Made by a program: the position numbers and the translations under genes
NCBI GenBank assembly: GCA_003558065.1
Contig: PWMU01000026.1
Span: 1 to 64,000 of the forward strand
DNA length: 64,000 nucleotides
Direction: 5' to 3'
DNA from: Opitutia bacterium
Lineage (GTDB): Bacteria > Verrucomicrobiota > Verrucomicrobiia > Opitutales > T3Sed10-336
The notes under the pieces: model-generated
Seen by the model: the letters and a program-made list of their open reading frames with translations, nothing else
Told to the model about the DNA's origin: nothing
The model's database searches: none
In this document: in pieces, positions 1 through 7,975 of the stretch
Position numbering within the stretch: position 1 is the first letter of the stretch
Layout of the letters: each line of letters opens with the position of its first letter

Positions 1-2
1 TT

Positions 3-857
3 CAGCCACTCATAGGCACAGACGAGGAACCCGCCGGTCCCCACCCGCTCGACCTCGACGAGGACGAAAACTCCGGCGAGAAGAAGAAAAAGAAAGCCGA
101 AGACCGGCCGCCCATGACCGAGGAGGATCGCCGGGCTCTCGATGAGACGGACTGGGACGCCCTTAAAAAGGAAATTGAGGCCGCCCGCAGCCGTATCCAC
201 TCCATGGGCCCCGTCAACCTGGTGGCCATCGAGGAATACGTCGAACTTAAAGAACGTCATGAATTTCTCAACACCCAGCACTCGGACCTCGTCCAATCCC
301 GCGACGAACTCCTGCAGGCCATCGACGACATCAATCACCGCTCGACCACCCAGTTCAAAGAGATCTTCGAACAGATTAAGAAGAATTTCGCCTACACCTT
401 TGAGAAACTCTTTGCCGGGGGTAAAGCCAATCTCGAATTGCTCGAAGCCGACGACCCGCTGGAAGCCGGAATCGACATCATCGCCCAGCCTCCCGGCACC
501 AAGCTGAAAGGAATCGTTCTTCTCTCCGGCGGCCAGAAAACTATGACCGCCGTGGCGCTCCTTTTCGCCATTTACATGGTCAAGCCCAGCCCTTTCTGTG
601 TCCTCGATGAACTCGACGCACCGCTCGACGAGGCCAATATCGGGCGATTTACCGATATGTTGAAAGAATTCACGCGCGAGTCACAATTTCTCATCATCAC
701 CCATAATAAGCGCACCATCTCCGAAGCCCAGGCTATTTTCGGGGTCACCATGGAGGAAAAGGGGGTCTCGAAGGTGGTTTCCATGCGCTTTAACAGGGAG
801 AAGCACCGCGTGGATACGGAGAGAAAAGAAGTTTCGGTTTCAGCTGCATCCGGGTAG
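3..857 (+). CDS. smc: Chromosome segregation protein SMC, C-terminal part (5' truncated by window edge)
   Basis: This is the C-terminal 284 codons of an SMC ATPase, which binds and compacts chromosomal DNA as a dimer with ScpAB. The frame is open from base 3, so the gene starts upstream of the window. The fragment begins with an acidic/lysine-rich stretch from the coiled-coil region. The ABC signature LSGGQK lies at about fragment residues 174-179. The Walker B/D-loop segment FCVLDELDAPLDEAN follows near residue 198, then a conserved ITHNKRT switch region. Most SMCs have LSGGEK, so Gln for Glu in the signature is a small variation. Family assignment is firm; length and N-terminal Walker A cannot be checked here. 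A strong hairpin starts at the stop codon. Confidence 0.96.
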   Translation, partial: QPLIGTDEEPAGPHPLDLDEDENSGEKKKKKAEDRPPMTEEDRRALDETDWDALKKEIEAARSRIHSMGPVNLVAIEEYVELKERHEFLNTQHSDLVQSRDELLQAIDDINHRSTTQFKEIFEQIKKNFAYTFEKLFAGGKANLELLEADDPLEAGIDIIAQPPGTKLKGIVLLSGGQKTMTAVALLFAIYMVKPSPFCVLDELDAPLDEANIGRFTDMLKEFTRESQFLIITHNKRTISEAQAIFGVTMEEKGVSKVVSMRFNREKHRVDTERKEVSVSAASG

Positions 858-889
858 CGGTCCTCCAAGGATGGAGGTGTCGTTACCGC
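857..889 (+). terminator. Compound hairpin directly after smc, no T-tract
   Basis: An inner perfect 6-bp stem (cctcca 862-867 / tggagg 872-877) sits inside an outer pair gcggt (857-861) / accgc (885-889). The structure begins at the last base of the smc stop codon. There is no U-run, so it is either a weak or Rho-assisted 3' end or an mRNA-stabilising hairpin. Confidence 0.35.
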
Positions 890-957
890 GGAGAATGAGG
901 CGCGGCGCCCGAGAACCCGCTTGACCGAGCGGCATTCGGACCAGGCGCCTGTGCAAT

Positions 958-999
958 CCGCTTTCGGGAACGCGGCGGGAGAGCGTCTCCCGAAAGCGG
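958..999. repeat. Perfect 12-bp inverted repeat between smc and pgl
   Basis: The arm ccgctttcggga (958-969) is exactly complementary to tcccgaaagcgg (988-999). The stem continues inward with acgc (970-973) / gcgt (983-986). There is no T-tract. It lies about 150 bp upstream of the 6-phosphogluconolactonase start, so it could be an operator, attenuator or transcript-end element. Confidence 0.6.
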
Positions 1000-1149
1000 C
1001 ATTGACCTGTATCACTGAGTCGTTCAGACTCTGTTCGTCGCAATATTCCCGGGAGGGAATTCGGCTGAGTTGAAAAACCGGCAAGCTCGAAAAGCGCTGT
1101 TTGCCGTCGATCCAAACGACGATCAAGTGAGAAAACTGGAACACTCCCC

Positions 1150-1884
1150 ATGAAGACGCAAAACACGTATTACGGCACGGTGATGATTGGCGAGCCTGAC
1201 GAGCTTTTCGGGAAAGCGGTCGAGCTTGCGGAGGAGCACCGTACGAGAAACGAAATACCCAAGCCGAGTTGGGCCATGGCGGGCGGGTCGACGCCCAAAG
1301 CGTTTTTCAAATACTGTGTCGCTAACGACGCGATCCCGAAGTATTTTATCGAGCACGGCACCTGGTTCACCAGTGACGAGCGGATGGTTCCGACCAACAA
1401 CGAAGAAAGCAATTTCGGCAATCTGGATCGGCTGCTTCTCAAGCACTACGATATTGATGAATATGACAAGTATCCCTGGCCGACGGACATGAATCCCCTC
1501 GAGGCGGCGCACGTCTTTAATGATCTCTGGAACAAACGACGAGGACCGGCGGAGTGTTTTGATATTTGCTTTCTCGGAGTTGGCGACGATTGCCACACAG
1601 CGTCGCTTTTTCCGCACAGCCCTCTCATCAGGCAACCGGTCAACGCAAACTTCGCGTCGGTGGAAGTGCCGACCAAGGGGTACAGACTGACGGTTACCCC
1701 GCACGGGCTTTCCCGGTGCGGGATCATCGTCGTGATGGCGATGGGCAAGGAGAAAGCGGTGCCTCTCGTGAGTATTTTCGAAAGCATCATCCAGCCAGAC
1801 CAGCGTCCGGCACAGCTACTGAGTCATTATAAAGACAAAGTGTATTGGCTGCTGGATACCGAAGCAGCCGGGAAGCTCAACTGA
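1150..1884 (+). CDS. pgl: 6-phosphogluconolactonase (DevB/NagB-like fold)
   Basis: Predicted to hydrolyse 6-phosphogluconolactone to 6-phosphogluconate in the oxidative pentose phosphate pathway, in the cytoplasm. The 244-aa length is normal for the family. Visible motifs are AGGSTPK near residue 43 (phosphate-binding loop), FTSDERMVP with EESNFGNL near 73-88, and LGVGDDCHTASLFPHSP near 142-158, matching the family's GxGxDGHTASLFP with Cys for Gly. The related glucosamine-6-phosphate deaminases share the fold, but the HTASLFP block favours lactonase. The stop codon overlaps the start of the aldo/keto reductase by one base (TGATG), so the two are probably co-translated. No glucose-6-phosphate dehydrogenase gene is seen here. 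Confidence 0.85.
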   Translation: MKTQNTYYGTVMIGEPDELFGKAVELAEEHRTRNEIPKPSWAMAGGSTPKAFFKYCVANDAIPKYFIEHGTWFTSDERMVPTNNEESNFGNLDRLLLKHYDIDEYDKYPWPTDMNPLEAAHVFNDLWNKRRGPAECFDICFLGVGDDCHTASLFPHSPLIRQPVNANFASVEVPTKGYRLTVTPHGLSRCGIIVVMAMGKEKAVPLVSIFESIIQPDQRPAQLLSHYKDKVYWLLDTEAAGKLN

Positions 1885-2870
1885 TGCGATACAGGAGAAT
1901 ACCGGGTACGGATTTGGATGTTTCCGAGATCAGCCTCGGGTGCTGGACGATGGGCGGCCTGAACTGGGTCGATGGCGTTCCCAATGGCTGGGCTGACGTG
2001 GATGAAGAAGAGGTAACCCGGGCGATTCGGCACGCGGTGGAGGCGGGAGTCAACCATTTCGACAACGCCGATGTTTACGGGAACGGCCGGGCGGAAAGGA
2101 TGCTGGCCCGCGTGTTTCGTCGTCTCGGGCTGCGGTCCGAGGATTATCTCATCAGTTCAAAGGTGGGGCATTTCCGCGGCACGGCGGCCCATGCCTTCGA
2201 ACCCTCCCACATCCGGAACCAGTGCGAGCAGTCACTCATCAATTTGGAACGGGATCATCTGGATATCTATTATTTTCATCACGGCGATTTTGGTGAAAAC
2301 AACCGGTATTTGGAAACTGCCGCTGAGACTCTCGACGCACTGGTCAAGGAGGGGAAGGTCAGGGTGAAAGGGCAGTCGGCCTATTCAGCCGAGGATTTTG
2401 AGAATGCGGTTCCCGTTGTGCGGCCGCGAATTTTGCAGAGCTGGGCGCATGCCCTGGACGACCAATTTATCCGGCCGGGCTATCCTCTTACGCGTCTGAT
2501 GGAGAAGCACGATCTCGGGTTTGTCGCATTCAGTCCTCTGGCTCAGGGGCGGCTTCTGGATAAGTATGACCCGGAGAGACCGCCGGTATTCGAGCCGGGG
2601 GACCACCGGCGCAACAAGCCCGGTTTCAGTGCGGATGAGCTGGAGAAACTCAGGCCGAAACTGCGGAAAATCAAATCCCGTTTCGGCGGTTCCGTGGAGG
2701 ACCTGGCAGCAGTGGCGCTCAACTACGTCCTTTGGCATCCCCGGGTTGTCTGCGTGATCCCCGGATTCCGCAATGAACGCCAGGTTGCCTGCAACCTCGC
2801 TGCGGACGGCCGCGAGCTCGGCGAGGAAGACATTGCGTTTATCCGCGAGGTTTTGAGTTCAGGGAGTTGA
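1884..2870 (+). CDS. Aldo/keto reductase
   Basis: A 328-aa NAD(P)H-dependent reductase of the AKR superfamily, a TIM barrel acting on carbonyl substrates in the cytoplasm. The expected catalytic tetrad is visible: Asp60 and Tyr65 in NHFDNADVYGNGRAE, Lys93 in ISSKVG, and His132 in YYFHHGD. The C-terminal cofactor region VCVIPGFRNERQVACNLAA matches the family's 2'-phosphate/adenine-binding segment. The ATG at 1884 is chosen because the family's N-terminus (MRYRRIPGTDLDVSEISLG) begins there and it overlaps the pgl stop; an in-frame start upstream would add residues unlike the family. The substrate cannot be predicted. Context beside pgl weakly suggests sugar metabolism. Confidence 0.9.
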   Translation: MRYRRIPGTDLDVSEISLGCWTMGGLNWVDGVPNGWADVDEEEVTRAIRHAVEAGVNHFDNADVYGNGRAERMLARVFRRLGLRSEDYLISSKVGHFRGTAAHAFEPSHIRNQCEQSLINLERDHLDIYYFHHGDFGENNRYLETAAETLDALVKEGKVRVKGQSAYSAEDFENAVPVVRPRILQSWAHALDDQFIRPGYPLTRLMEKHDLGFVAFSPLAQGRLLDKYDPERPPVFEPGDHRRNKPGFSADELEKLRPKLRKIKSRFGGSVEDLAAVALNYVLWHPRVVCVIPGFRNERQVACNLAADGRELGEEDIAFIREVLSSGS

Positions 2871-3127
2871 TCAAGCGGAACTGCAGGGAAGAAACCGCCC
2901 GTTCCCCGTCCTCATGGGGCGGATGGCCGCGGTAAATTCGCAGGGGGTGATTCCGGCGCTGTTAAAGGGGCGCGGGACGTATGGAAAATTTGATGGAAGA
3001 GAATCCCCGGTTGGTGCGTCCTAATAGCTTAACGGAGTCGCGCCGCGATTTTGGCCAAAATGGTTCGGGTCGTTGCGGTGACGGTTTGGTGGCACTAGGG
3101 TTTCCTTTGTTTCGCATCGATTGATTT

Positions 3128-5086
3128 ATGATTTTGGCGTTTTTATTGAACTTGTACCGAAAGGGGCTTTGCAGGTTGAACCGTGTTTCGATCCAGGGTT
3201 TCCCTGCCTTCTCTTCCGGACGCAGGCACCTGCGTGTGGCGACTCTTGCGGTGTTCGCCGTGGGGGTGGCCATGCAGGCGGATCGGTTGGGGGCGGACGA
3301 GCCGGTTCGGGCGGAGCTTCTGGCGGATGCCGTCCAGGTAGCCCCCGGAGAGGTTCTCCGGGTCGGGGTCCGGTTGGAGATCGACGACGGCTGGTATATT
3401 TACGGCAAGGATCCCGGGGTGACCGGTCTGCCGACGGAGGTGGATTGGGAGCTGCCTGAGGATGTTGAAATTGGCGATCTCGAGTACCCGGAGCCGGAGC
3501 GGTTTGAATTCGAGGGAGAGCCGGCGCTGGGCTACTCCGGCGAGGTATTGCTGACGGCGACCCTGAAGCTTCCGGAAGAGTTTGAAGGAGACCTTGCGCT
3601 TGGAGCAGCCGTGTCGTGGCTGGCGTGTTCGGCTGTTTGTATTCCTGGAGAGGAGCGGGTGGGGCTGACTGTTTCGGTCGGTGGCGAGACGGTGCTGTCC
3701 GAGGTGAATCGCGACCTTTTCGGGGCGCGTGAGGAGGTGGCGGCGGCTGTTGAGACGGATGAGGCTGAAGGGGACGTCCTTCCGGGAGGGGCTCGTTTTT
3801 CTTTTGGAGCCCTGGGGCTGTACCTGATATTCGGGTTTCTTGGCGGTCTGCTTCTTAATTTCATGCCGTGCGTCCTGCCGGTGATCGGCGTCAAGATCAT
3901 GTCGGTAGTCAAGAGTGCGGGAGACCAGCCGAGGGCGATCCTTCTTCAGGGATGGATGTACACTGCCGGGATCGTGGTCTCGTTCTGGATTCTGGCCGCG
4001 GTGGTGATCGTGTTGCAGGCGGCGGGGCAGGCACTCGGCCAGGGTTTTCAATTCCAGCACCTTCCGTTTCTGGTCTTTGTGACCGCATTGATTTTTGGCC
4101 TCGCCCTGAGTATGCTCGGTGTTTTTTCAGTCAATCTGACCTCGGGAAGTTATCAGAAGGCGAGTGAACTGAGCGGGAGAAAGGGTCTGACCGGGGCGTT
4201 TTTCACCGGCTTTGTGGTGACCGCGGTTGCCACTCCATGCACCGCTCCGTTCCTGGGGGCGGCGATGGGGTTCGCGTTCGTGCAGCCGGCGCTGGTGACG
4301 GTGGCGGTGTTCACCGCGGTGGGGCTGGGATTGGCGTTTCCGTTCACGGTATTGGCCCACAAGCCGGAGTGGCTTCGGTTTTTGCCCAAGCCGGGCATGT
4401 GGATGGAGTATTTCAAGCAGGCAATGGGTTTCCTGATGCTCGGAGCGGTAGTATGGTTGCTCTGGGTGATCAATCTGTCTCAGGGGGGCGATGCGGTGGT
4501 CTGGACGACAGCGTTCCTTTTTGTGCTGGCCCTGGCGGCGTGGGTGTACGGGACGTTCGGTAATCCGGCCAAATCCCGGCCTGTCCGCCGCTGGGCGCAT
4601 GCGGCGGTTCTGGTGCTGTTGGCGGCGGGAGTGGCGGGGATCCTGGAGGGGCAAATGAATTGGCGGGCAGCGGTTCCGCAAACTGGGTCTGCTTCGGGCG
4701 AAGCGCCGGCCGGGGAAGGGGATCTCGGCTGGGTTGATTTTACTCCCGATAAGCTTGAGGAGCTGTTGGAGACGGACCAGCCGGTATTTGTCAATTTCAC
4801 GGCCGCCTGGTGCTTGTCGTGCAAGGCAAACGAGCGCACTTCAATTGAAATCGACCGTACACGCGGGGTCAAGAAAGACACCGACGCAATATTCGTGTAC
4901 GGGGATTGGACAAACCAGAATCCTGAGATCGCCTCGTTTCTGCGGAAACACAATCGGGCGGGGGTGCCGCTGTATCTGGTTTACGGAAAGGATCGGGAGA
5001 ATCCGCAGATTTTGCCGGAGATTCTCACTCCGGGTATTATGGAGCGCGCGTTGAGGCAAGCCGCGGAATCGTTTGAAGGGGAATGA
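3128..5086 (+). CDS. DsbD-like thiol:disulfide interchange protein
   Basis: A 652-aa membrane reductase predicted to carry electrons from cytoplasmic thioredoxin to periplasmic substrates. The three DsbD parts are in order. An N-terminal export segment (hydrophobic run about 36-50) is followed by an immunoglobulin-like alpha domain with the redox pair Cys167/Cys171 (WLACSAVCIPG). A polytopic CcdA-type domain (about 225-500) carries Cys248 in NFMPCVLPVIGVK and a second Cys in ATPCTAPFLG. A C-terminal thioredoxin domain has the CLSC motif, Cys562/Cys565. The start is uncertain: about 35 residues precede the signal-like segment, and TTG near 3176 is an alternative. The family also includes ScsB-like copper-resistance reductases, so the substrate is open. 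Confidence 0.9.
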   Translation: MILAFLLNLYRKGLCRLNRVSIQGFPAFSSGRRHLRVATLAVFAVGVAMQADRLGADEPVRAELLADAVQVAPGEVLRVGVRLEIDDGWYIYGKDPGVTGLPTEVDWELPEDVEIGDLEYPEPERFEFEGEPALGYSGEVLLTATLKLPEEFEGDLALGAAVSWLACSAVCIPGEERVGLTVSVGGETVLSEVNRDLFGAREEVAAAVETDEAEGDVLPGGARFSFGALGLYLIFGFLGGLLLNFMPCVLPVIGVKIMSVVKSAGDQPRAILLQGWMYTAGIVVSFWILAAVVIVLQAAGQALGQGFQFQHLPFLVFVTALIFGLALSMLGVFSVNLTSGSYQKASELSGRKGLTGAFFTGFVVTAVATPCTAPFLGAAMGFAFVQPALVTVAVFTAVGLGLAFPFTVLAHKPEWLRFLPKPGMWMEYFKQAMGFLMLGAVVWLLWVINLSQGGDAVVWTTAFLFVLALAAWVYGTFGNPAKSRPVRRWAHAAVLVLLAAGVAGILEGQMNWRAAVPQTGSASGEAPAGEGDLGWVDFTPDKLEELLETDQPVFVNFTAAWCLSCKANERTSIEIDRTRGVKKDTDAIFVYGDWTNQNPEIASFLRKHNRAGVPLYLVYGKDRENPQILPEILTPGIMERALRQAAESFEGE

Positions 5087-5258
5087 GCCGGATTGGCGAC
5101 CCGTGCTCTTTGCTTCTCGGGAAAAACTCCCGGAAACATTAGGAAATCGCTTGCTGATTCCTTCGGCCCGCGTGGATCGGCTTGTGGTCCTTGAAGCCGT
5201 GGCGATCGAAGTAATAGGACTCGTCATTTTCCGCCTCGAGATTCAGAAAGGAAGGGTT

Positions 5259-5705
5259 ATGGATATGGAACTCAAACCCAAAGGATACCTGGCGCTGCTC
5301 AAGGTGGCTTATTTGGCCGATTGGCTGGCCAATGCCCATGCCGAGAGCCCGTCCGGTGAGGATAAGGAGATTGTGCGGATGTGCCGCAGGATCTATTCGC
5401 AGGCGGAGACTTTCGGGTTCGGCGACCTGGTGCCCTTTGAGCCTGCACGCGAAGACTATATTCCTTCCAGGGAGTTTGTGGAGGAAATCGAGTCGGCGTT
5501 CATTGCCGACCACGTGGATCGTGTCTTCTGGCGCGAACTGGCGGCGCGGCTGACCGACCGTGTCATGGATGAGAAGTTTGGCGCGGAGATGGACGGATGG
5601 AGCGACGAGCACTACCGGAAGCGGCGCGAACCCATTGAGAAGAAGGTGGAGAATGAACTTCGGGAGAACGGAATGAAGAACCTGTTCCTGTTGGGCGAGT
5701 TTTAG
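5259..5705 (+). CDS. Conserved-looking hypothetical protein
   Basis: A 148-aa soluble, charged, mostly helical protein that I do not recognise. It has no signal peptide or membrane segment. Aromatic/acidic blocks include LVPFEPAREDYIPSREF and DHVDRVFWRELAARL, and it ends in MKNLFLLGEF. The ATG at 5259 is chosen because AGGAAGGG lies just upstream; the longer in-frame extension to 5073 overlaps the dsbD-like gene and reads as low-quality sequence. It follows the DsbD-like gene by about 170 bp and ends ahead of two strong hairpins, so it may be the last gene of that transcript. Codon usage looks native. Function unknown. Confidence 0.75.
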   Translation: MDMELKPKGYLALLKVAYLADWLANAHAESPSGEDKEIVRMCRRIYSQAETFGFGDLVPFEPAREDYIPSREFVEEIESAFIADHVDRVFWRELAARLTDRVMDEKFGAEMDGWSDEHYRKRREPIEKKVENELRENGMKNLFLLGEF

Positions 5706-5759
5706 GCCTCATGGCCGCACCCGTCCGGAAAGAGTGTGGAGAGGGACGGGGCGATGGAA

Positions 5760-5830
5760 GGGGCCCGGGGATAACCCTCAACCCCGGGCCCCTGGGCAAC
5801 TTTCTTCCGCCCGGCGGAAGGAAGTTGCCC
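5760..5830. repeat. Two tandem hairpins in a convergent intergenic region (5706-6074)
   Basis: The first is a perfect 11-bp inverted repeat, ggggcccgggg (5760-5770) / ccccgggcccc (5782-5792), with an 11-nt loop. The second starts two bases later: a 16-bp arm gggcaactttcttccg (5794-5809) pairs with 5815-5830 with one mismatch (a possible G-U pair) around a 5-nt loop. Neither is followed by a T-run. They lie between convergent genes, so a bidirectional transcript end is likely. Nothing else was recognised in the rest of this 370-bp gap. Confidence 0.7.
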
Positions 5831-6074
5831 GGTTCACCTCACTATGTTGCCCAAAACCCCGTTCGAGCGGGGGATCGGTCGTCGGTTCTCCCAGCAGCCG
5901 CTGTGCCAGTTCAGGCAGGGTGCCTGGTTGGCCTTGAAGTGTCATTTATTTACCCCGGTGGCTAGGGGACTGTGCCTTATTGAGCATCTCCGGTGACAGG
6001 CTGACGCCTTTTAGTCGTCTCAAGTCGCAAAATGTGGCGGCAATTTGAATACGTAATGGAACCGGCCGACCGGG

Positions 6075-6488
6075 TCAGGAGCCCATCCTGACGATCCGCT
6101 CGTATTCCTTGCGGGTCAGCGGCATGACGGAGAGGCGGCTCTGTCGGATCAAGGCGATGTCGGCCAGGGCGGGATCCTGTTTGATCGCGTCTAGGGAGAC
6201 CGGGTTTTTGAGCGACCGGACCGGTTTGAGCTCGACGGAGACCCAGCGGTCATCGTCGGCGGTCGGGTCGGGGAAGGCTTCGCGGACGACCTCGGCCGTC
6301 CCGACGACCTTTCTGGGACCGACGCTGTGATAAAAAAGGACCGGATCGCCGGCGGCCATTTTTCTAAGGTTATTGCGGGCCTGGTAATTGCGTACGCCGT
6401 CCCAGACAACTTTTCCGTCTTTGAGGAGGTCGTCCCACGAATACGCTTCGGGCTCCTGTTTCACAAGCCAGTGGTTTTTCGATGCCAT
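6075..6488 (-). CDS. EVE domain-containing protein
   Basis: A 137-aa single-domain EVE protein of the PUA-like fold. These bind modified nucleobases in RNA or DNA and are often found near RNA or restriction genes. The N-terminus NHWLVKQEPEAYSWDDL matches the family's opening W-L-x-K-x-E-P block. VWDGVRNYQARNNLRKM and DPVLFYHSVGPRKVVGTAEV follow, as expected for the binding cage and central strand. The length is typical. It is transcribed alone on the minus strand, convergent with the gene ending at 5705. The native ligand of stand-alone bacterial EVE proteins is generally unknown, so the biochemical role stays open although the family call is firm. Confidence 0.92.
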   Translation of the reverse strand: MASKNHWLVKQEPEAYSWDDLLKDGKVVWDGVRNYQARNNLRKMAAGDPVLFYHSVGPRKVVGTAEVVREAFPDPTADDDRWVSVELKPVRSLKNPVSLDAIKQDPALADIALIRQSRLSVMPLTRKEYERIVRMGS

Positions 6489-6605
6489 ATTCTGATTATG
6501 GCCAAGCCTGACGGGGGATACAGAAAATTATTCCGGGGGGAAGTTTATTGCCGCAACGTTCTTTTTTCAGGAGTACAGCGACAGGCTGCTAATGGAGGAA
6601 ATATC

Positions 6606-6749
6606 ATGACAAGAGAGTGGAATAGGGGCGGAAAAACTTTTGAAAGCGTATACAAAGCCCTGTTTAGGCTCGAATCTCGTTCATTTTTGCCCAAATTTCT
6701 GGTTTTTCTTCAAACTAGCCCTGCTTTTTGTCATGGTCTTGCCTTTTAG
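6606..6749 (+). CDS. Small ORF (47 aa) with strong RBS and downstream terminator
   Basis: A 47-codon ORF beginning MTREWNRGGKTFESVYKALF and ending with a Cys/aromatic-rich tail. It has a near-ideal Shine-Dalgarno GGAGGAA at 6594-6600, five bases before the ATG, and a stem-loop with a short T-run starting two bases after the stop codon. The product is basic, with a hydrophobic C-terminal third. I know of no family. The boundary signals on both sides argue for an expressed unit, either a small protein or an RNA with an incidental ORF. Sequence similarity to known proteins could not be tested. Confidence 0.5.
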   Translation: MTREWNRGGKTFESVYKALFRLESRSFLPKFLVFLQTSPAFCHGLAF

Positions 6750-6750
6750 G

Positions 6751-6779
6751 AGTCTGTCGGCGAAACCCGACAGACTTTT
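6751..6779 (+). terminator. Rho-independent terminator after small ORF
   Basis: A perfect 10-bp stem, agtctgtcgg (6751-6760) / ccgacagact (6767-6776), with a 6-nt loop is followed by a short T-run. This is one of the few classical terminators in the window. It separates the 47-aa ORF from the next transcription unit. Confidence 0.75.
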
Positions 6780-6809
6780 GGACGACATGCAATTGAGGTG
6801 AAGTGACCT

Positions 6810-6914
6810 ATGGACGATGACGAGGAAAAGGCAAGGAAGGTGGTGGTGGTGCTTTATGTGCTCATGGCGCTTGGGATTGCGTTGCCGGTGATCCTGTTTT
6901 TTCTTATCCGCTGA
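6810..6914 (+). CDS. Small single-pass membrane protein (34 aa)
   Basis: A 34-residue ORF with an acidic start (MDDDEEKARK) followed by one continuous hydrophobic segment (VVVVLYVLMALGIALPVILF) and a C-terminal FLIR. This is the layout of a small inner-membrane protein. A GAGGTGAAG ribosome-binding site precedes the ATG. It ends 12 bp before the PIN/TRAM membrane protein and is very likely co-transcribed with it. I know no named family. A small transmembrane partner of the PIN/TRAM protein is a reasonable guess, but nothing in the sequence proves interaction. Confidence 0.6.
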   Translation: MDDDEEKARKVVVVLYVLMALGIALPVILFFLIR

Positions 6915-6926
6915 CCGGACTTATCG

Positions 6927-7934
6927 ATGAACAAAACCTTACTCATTCTGCGAATATTTTTCATTCTGCTCTGCGGCGCAGGGAGCTGGTTGATCTGGTA
7001 CGCAACGCCCGAATGGCAGGAACATCAGGTGCTGGCGGTCGTGATCGGGCTCCTGATTGGAGCACTGGTCATTCTGGTGGACCTGATGCTGAAGGGATTT
7101 TCCCTGCGGGGGCTGAGTGCGCTGACCTTCGGGCTGGCGGTGGGGTCGGTGGTCGCTTTTTTCATATCCTCGTCACCCCTGTTTGAGCACGGGGACGAGC
7201 AGATTGTTTTTCTGAGCCGGATGGCCCTGTTTGTCATCTGTATGTACCTGGGGGCCGTGATTGCCCTGCGCGGGAAAGACGAATTTAATCTGGTGATTCC
7301 CTACGTGCGGTTCGTCCCGCACAACGTGGACGTGCCGCTCGTGGTGGTGGATACGAGTGCCTTGATCGACGGGCGCCTCGTAAAGGTGTGTGAGACGCAC
7401 TTCCTGAGCTCGGCCCTGGTGATTCCGACTTTCGTGCTGGATGAACTGAGGCGGGTCGCGGATTCCTCGGATCCGATCCGCAAGGCCAAGGGGCGCCGGG
7501 GGGTCGAAACGCTCAATCGCCTGAAGCAGATCGAGCATCTGGACCTGCGGATTCAGGAGAGCGAGGTGGGCAAGGGGAAAAACGTGGACGCGAAGTTGAT
7601 TTTTCTGGCTAATTCCTTGAAGGGGAAGTTGTTGACGACAGATTACAACCTGGCCCAGATGGCGGAGTTCCACGGAATCATCTGGTTGAATCTGAATGCG
7701 TTGAGCAAAGCATTGATTGCGGATATCTCGGTCGGCGAGGTATTCGAAGTCGAGCTGGTGAAGGCGGGCAAGGAGAAGGATCAGGCGATCGGGTACCTCG
7801 AGGACGGGTCCATGGTCGTGGTCAATGGCGGGAGGGCGAGTCTTGGCGAAACGGTTCCGGTCGAAGTAATCAGCGTGCTCCCGTCATCCGGAGGGAAAAT
7901 GGTGTTTGGGCGGATCCTGAAAGAGGATTTGTAG
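6927..7934 (+). CDS. Membrane PIN/TRAM-domain protein (YacL-like)
   Basis: A 335-aa protein with about four N-terminal membrane helices (residues 5-115), a PIN nuclease domain from about 139 (VVVDTSALIDGR, with later acidic residues in FVLDELRRVAD and LLTTDYNLAQMA), and a C-terminal TRAM RNA-binding domain (about 270-335). This is the architecture of the YacL family, a presumed membrane-bound ribonuclease. The acidic PIN residues expected for metal binding appear intact. Length and domain order are as usual. It is preceded by a 34-aa membrane ORF and followed 41 bp later by a CPBP protease, suggesting one operon. The physiological target is not established for the family. Confidence 0.93.
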   Translation: MNKTLLILRIFFILLCGAGSWLIWYATPEWQEHQVLAVVIGLLIGALVILVDLMLKGFSLRGLSALTFGLAVGSVVAFFISSSPLFEHGDEQIVFLSRMALFVICMYLGAVIALRGKDEFNLVIPYVRFVPHNVDVPLVVVDTSALIDGRLVKVCETHFLSSALVIPTFVLDELRRVADSSDPIRKAKGRRGVETLNRLKQIEHLDLRIQESEVGKGKNVDAKLIFLANSLKGKLLTTDYNLAQMAEFHGIIWLNLNALSKALIADISVGEVFEVELVKAGKEKDQAIGYLEDGSMVVVNGGRASLGETVPVEVISVLPSSGGKMVFGRILKEDL

Positions 7935-7975
7935 CCGCCTTTCCGGCCGGAGTTCGCCAGTCTTACGCGAGGACC

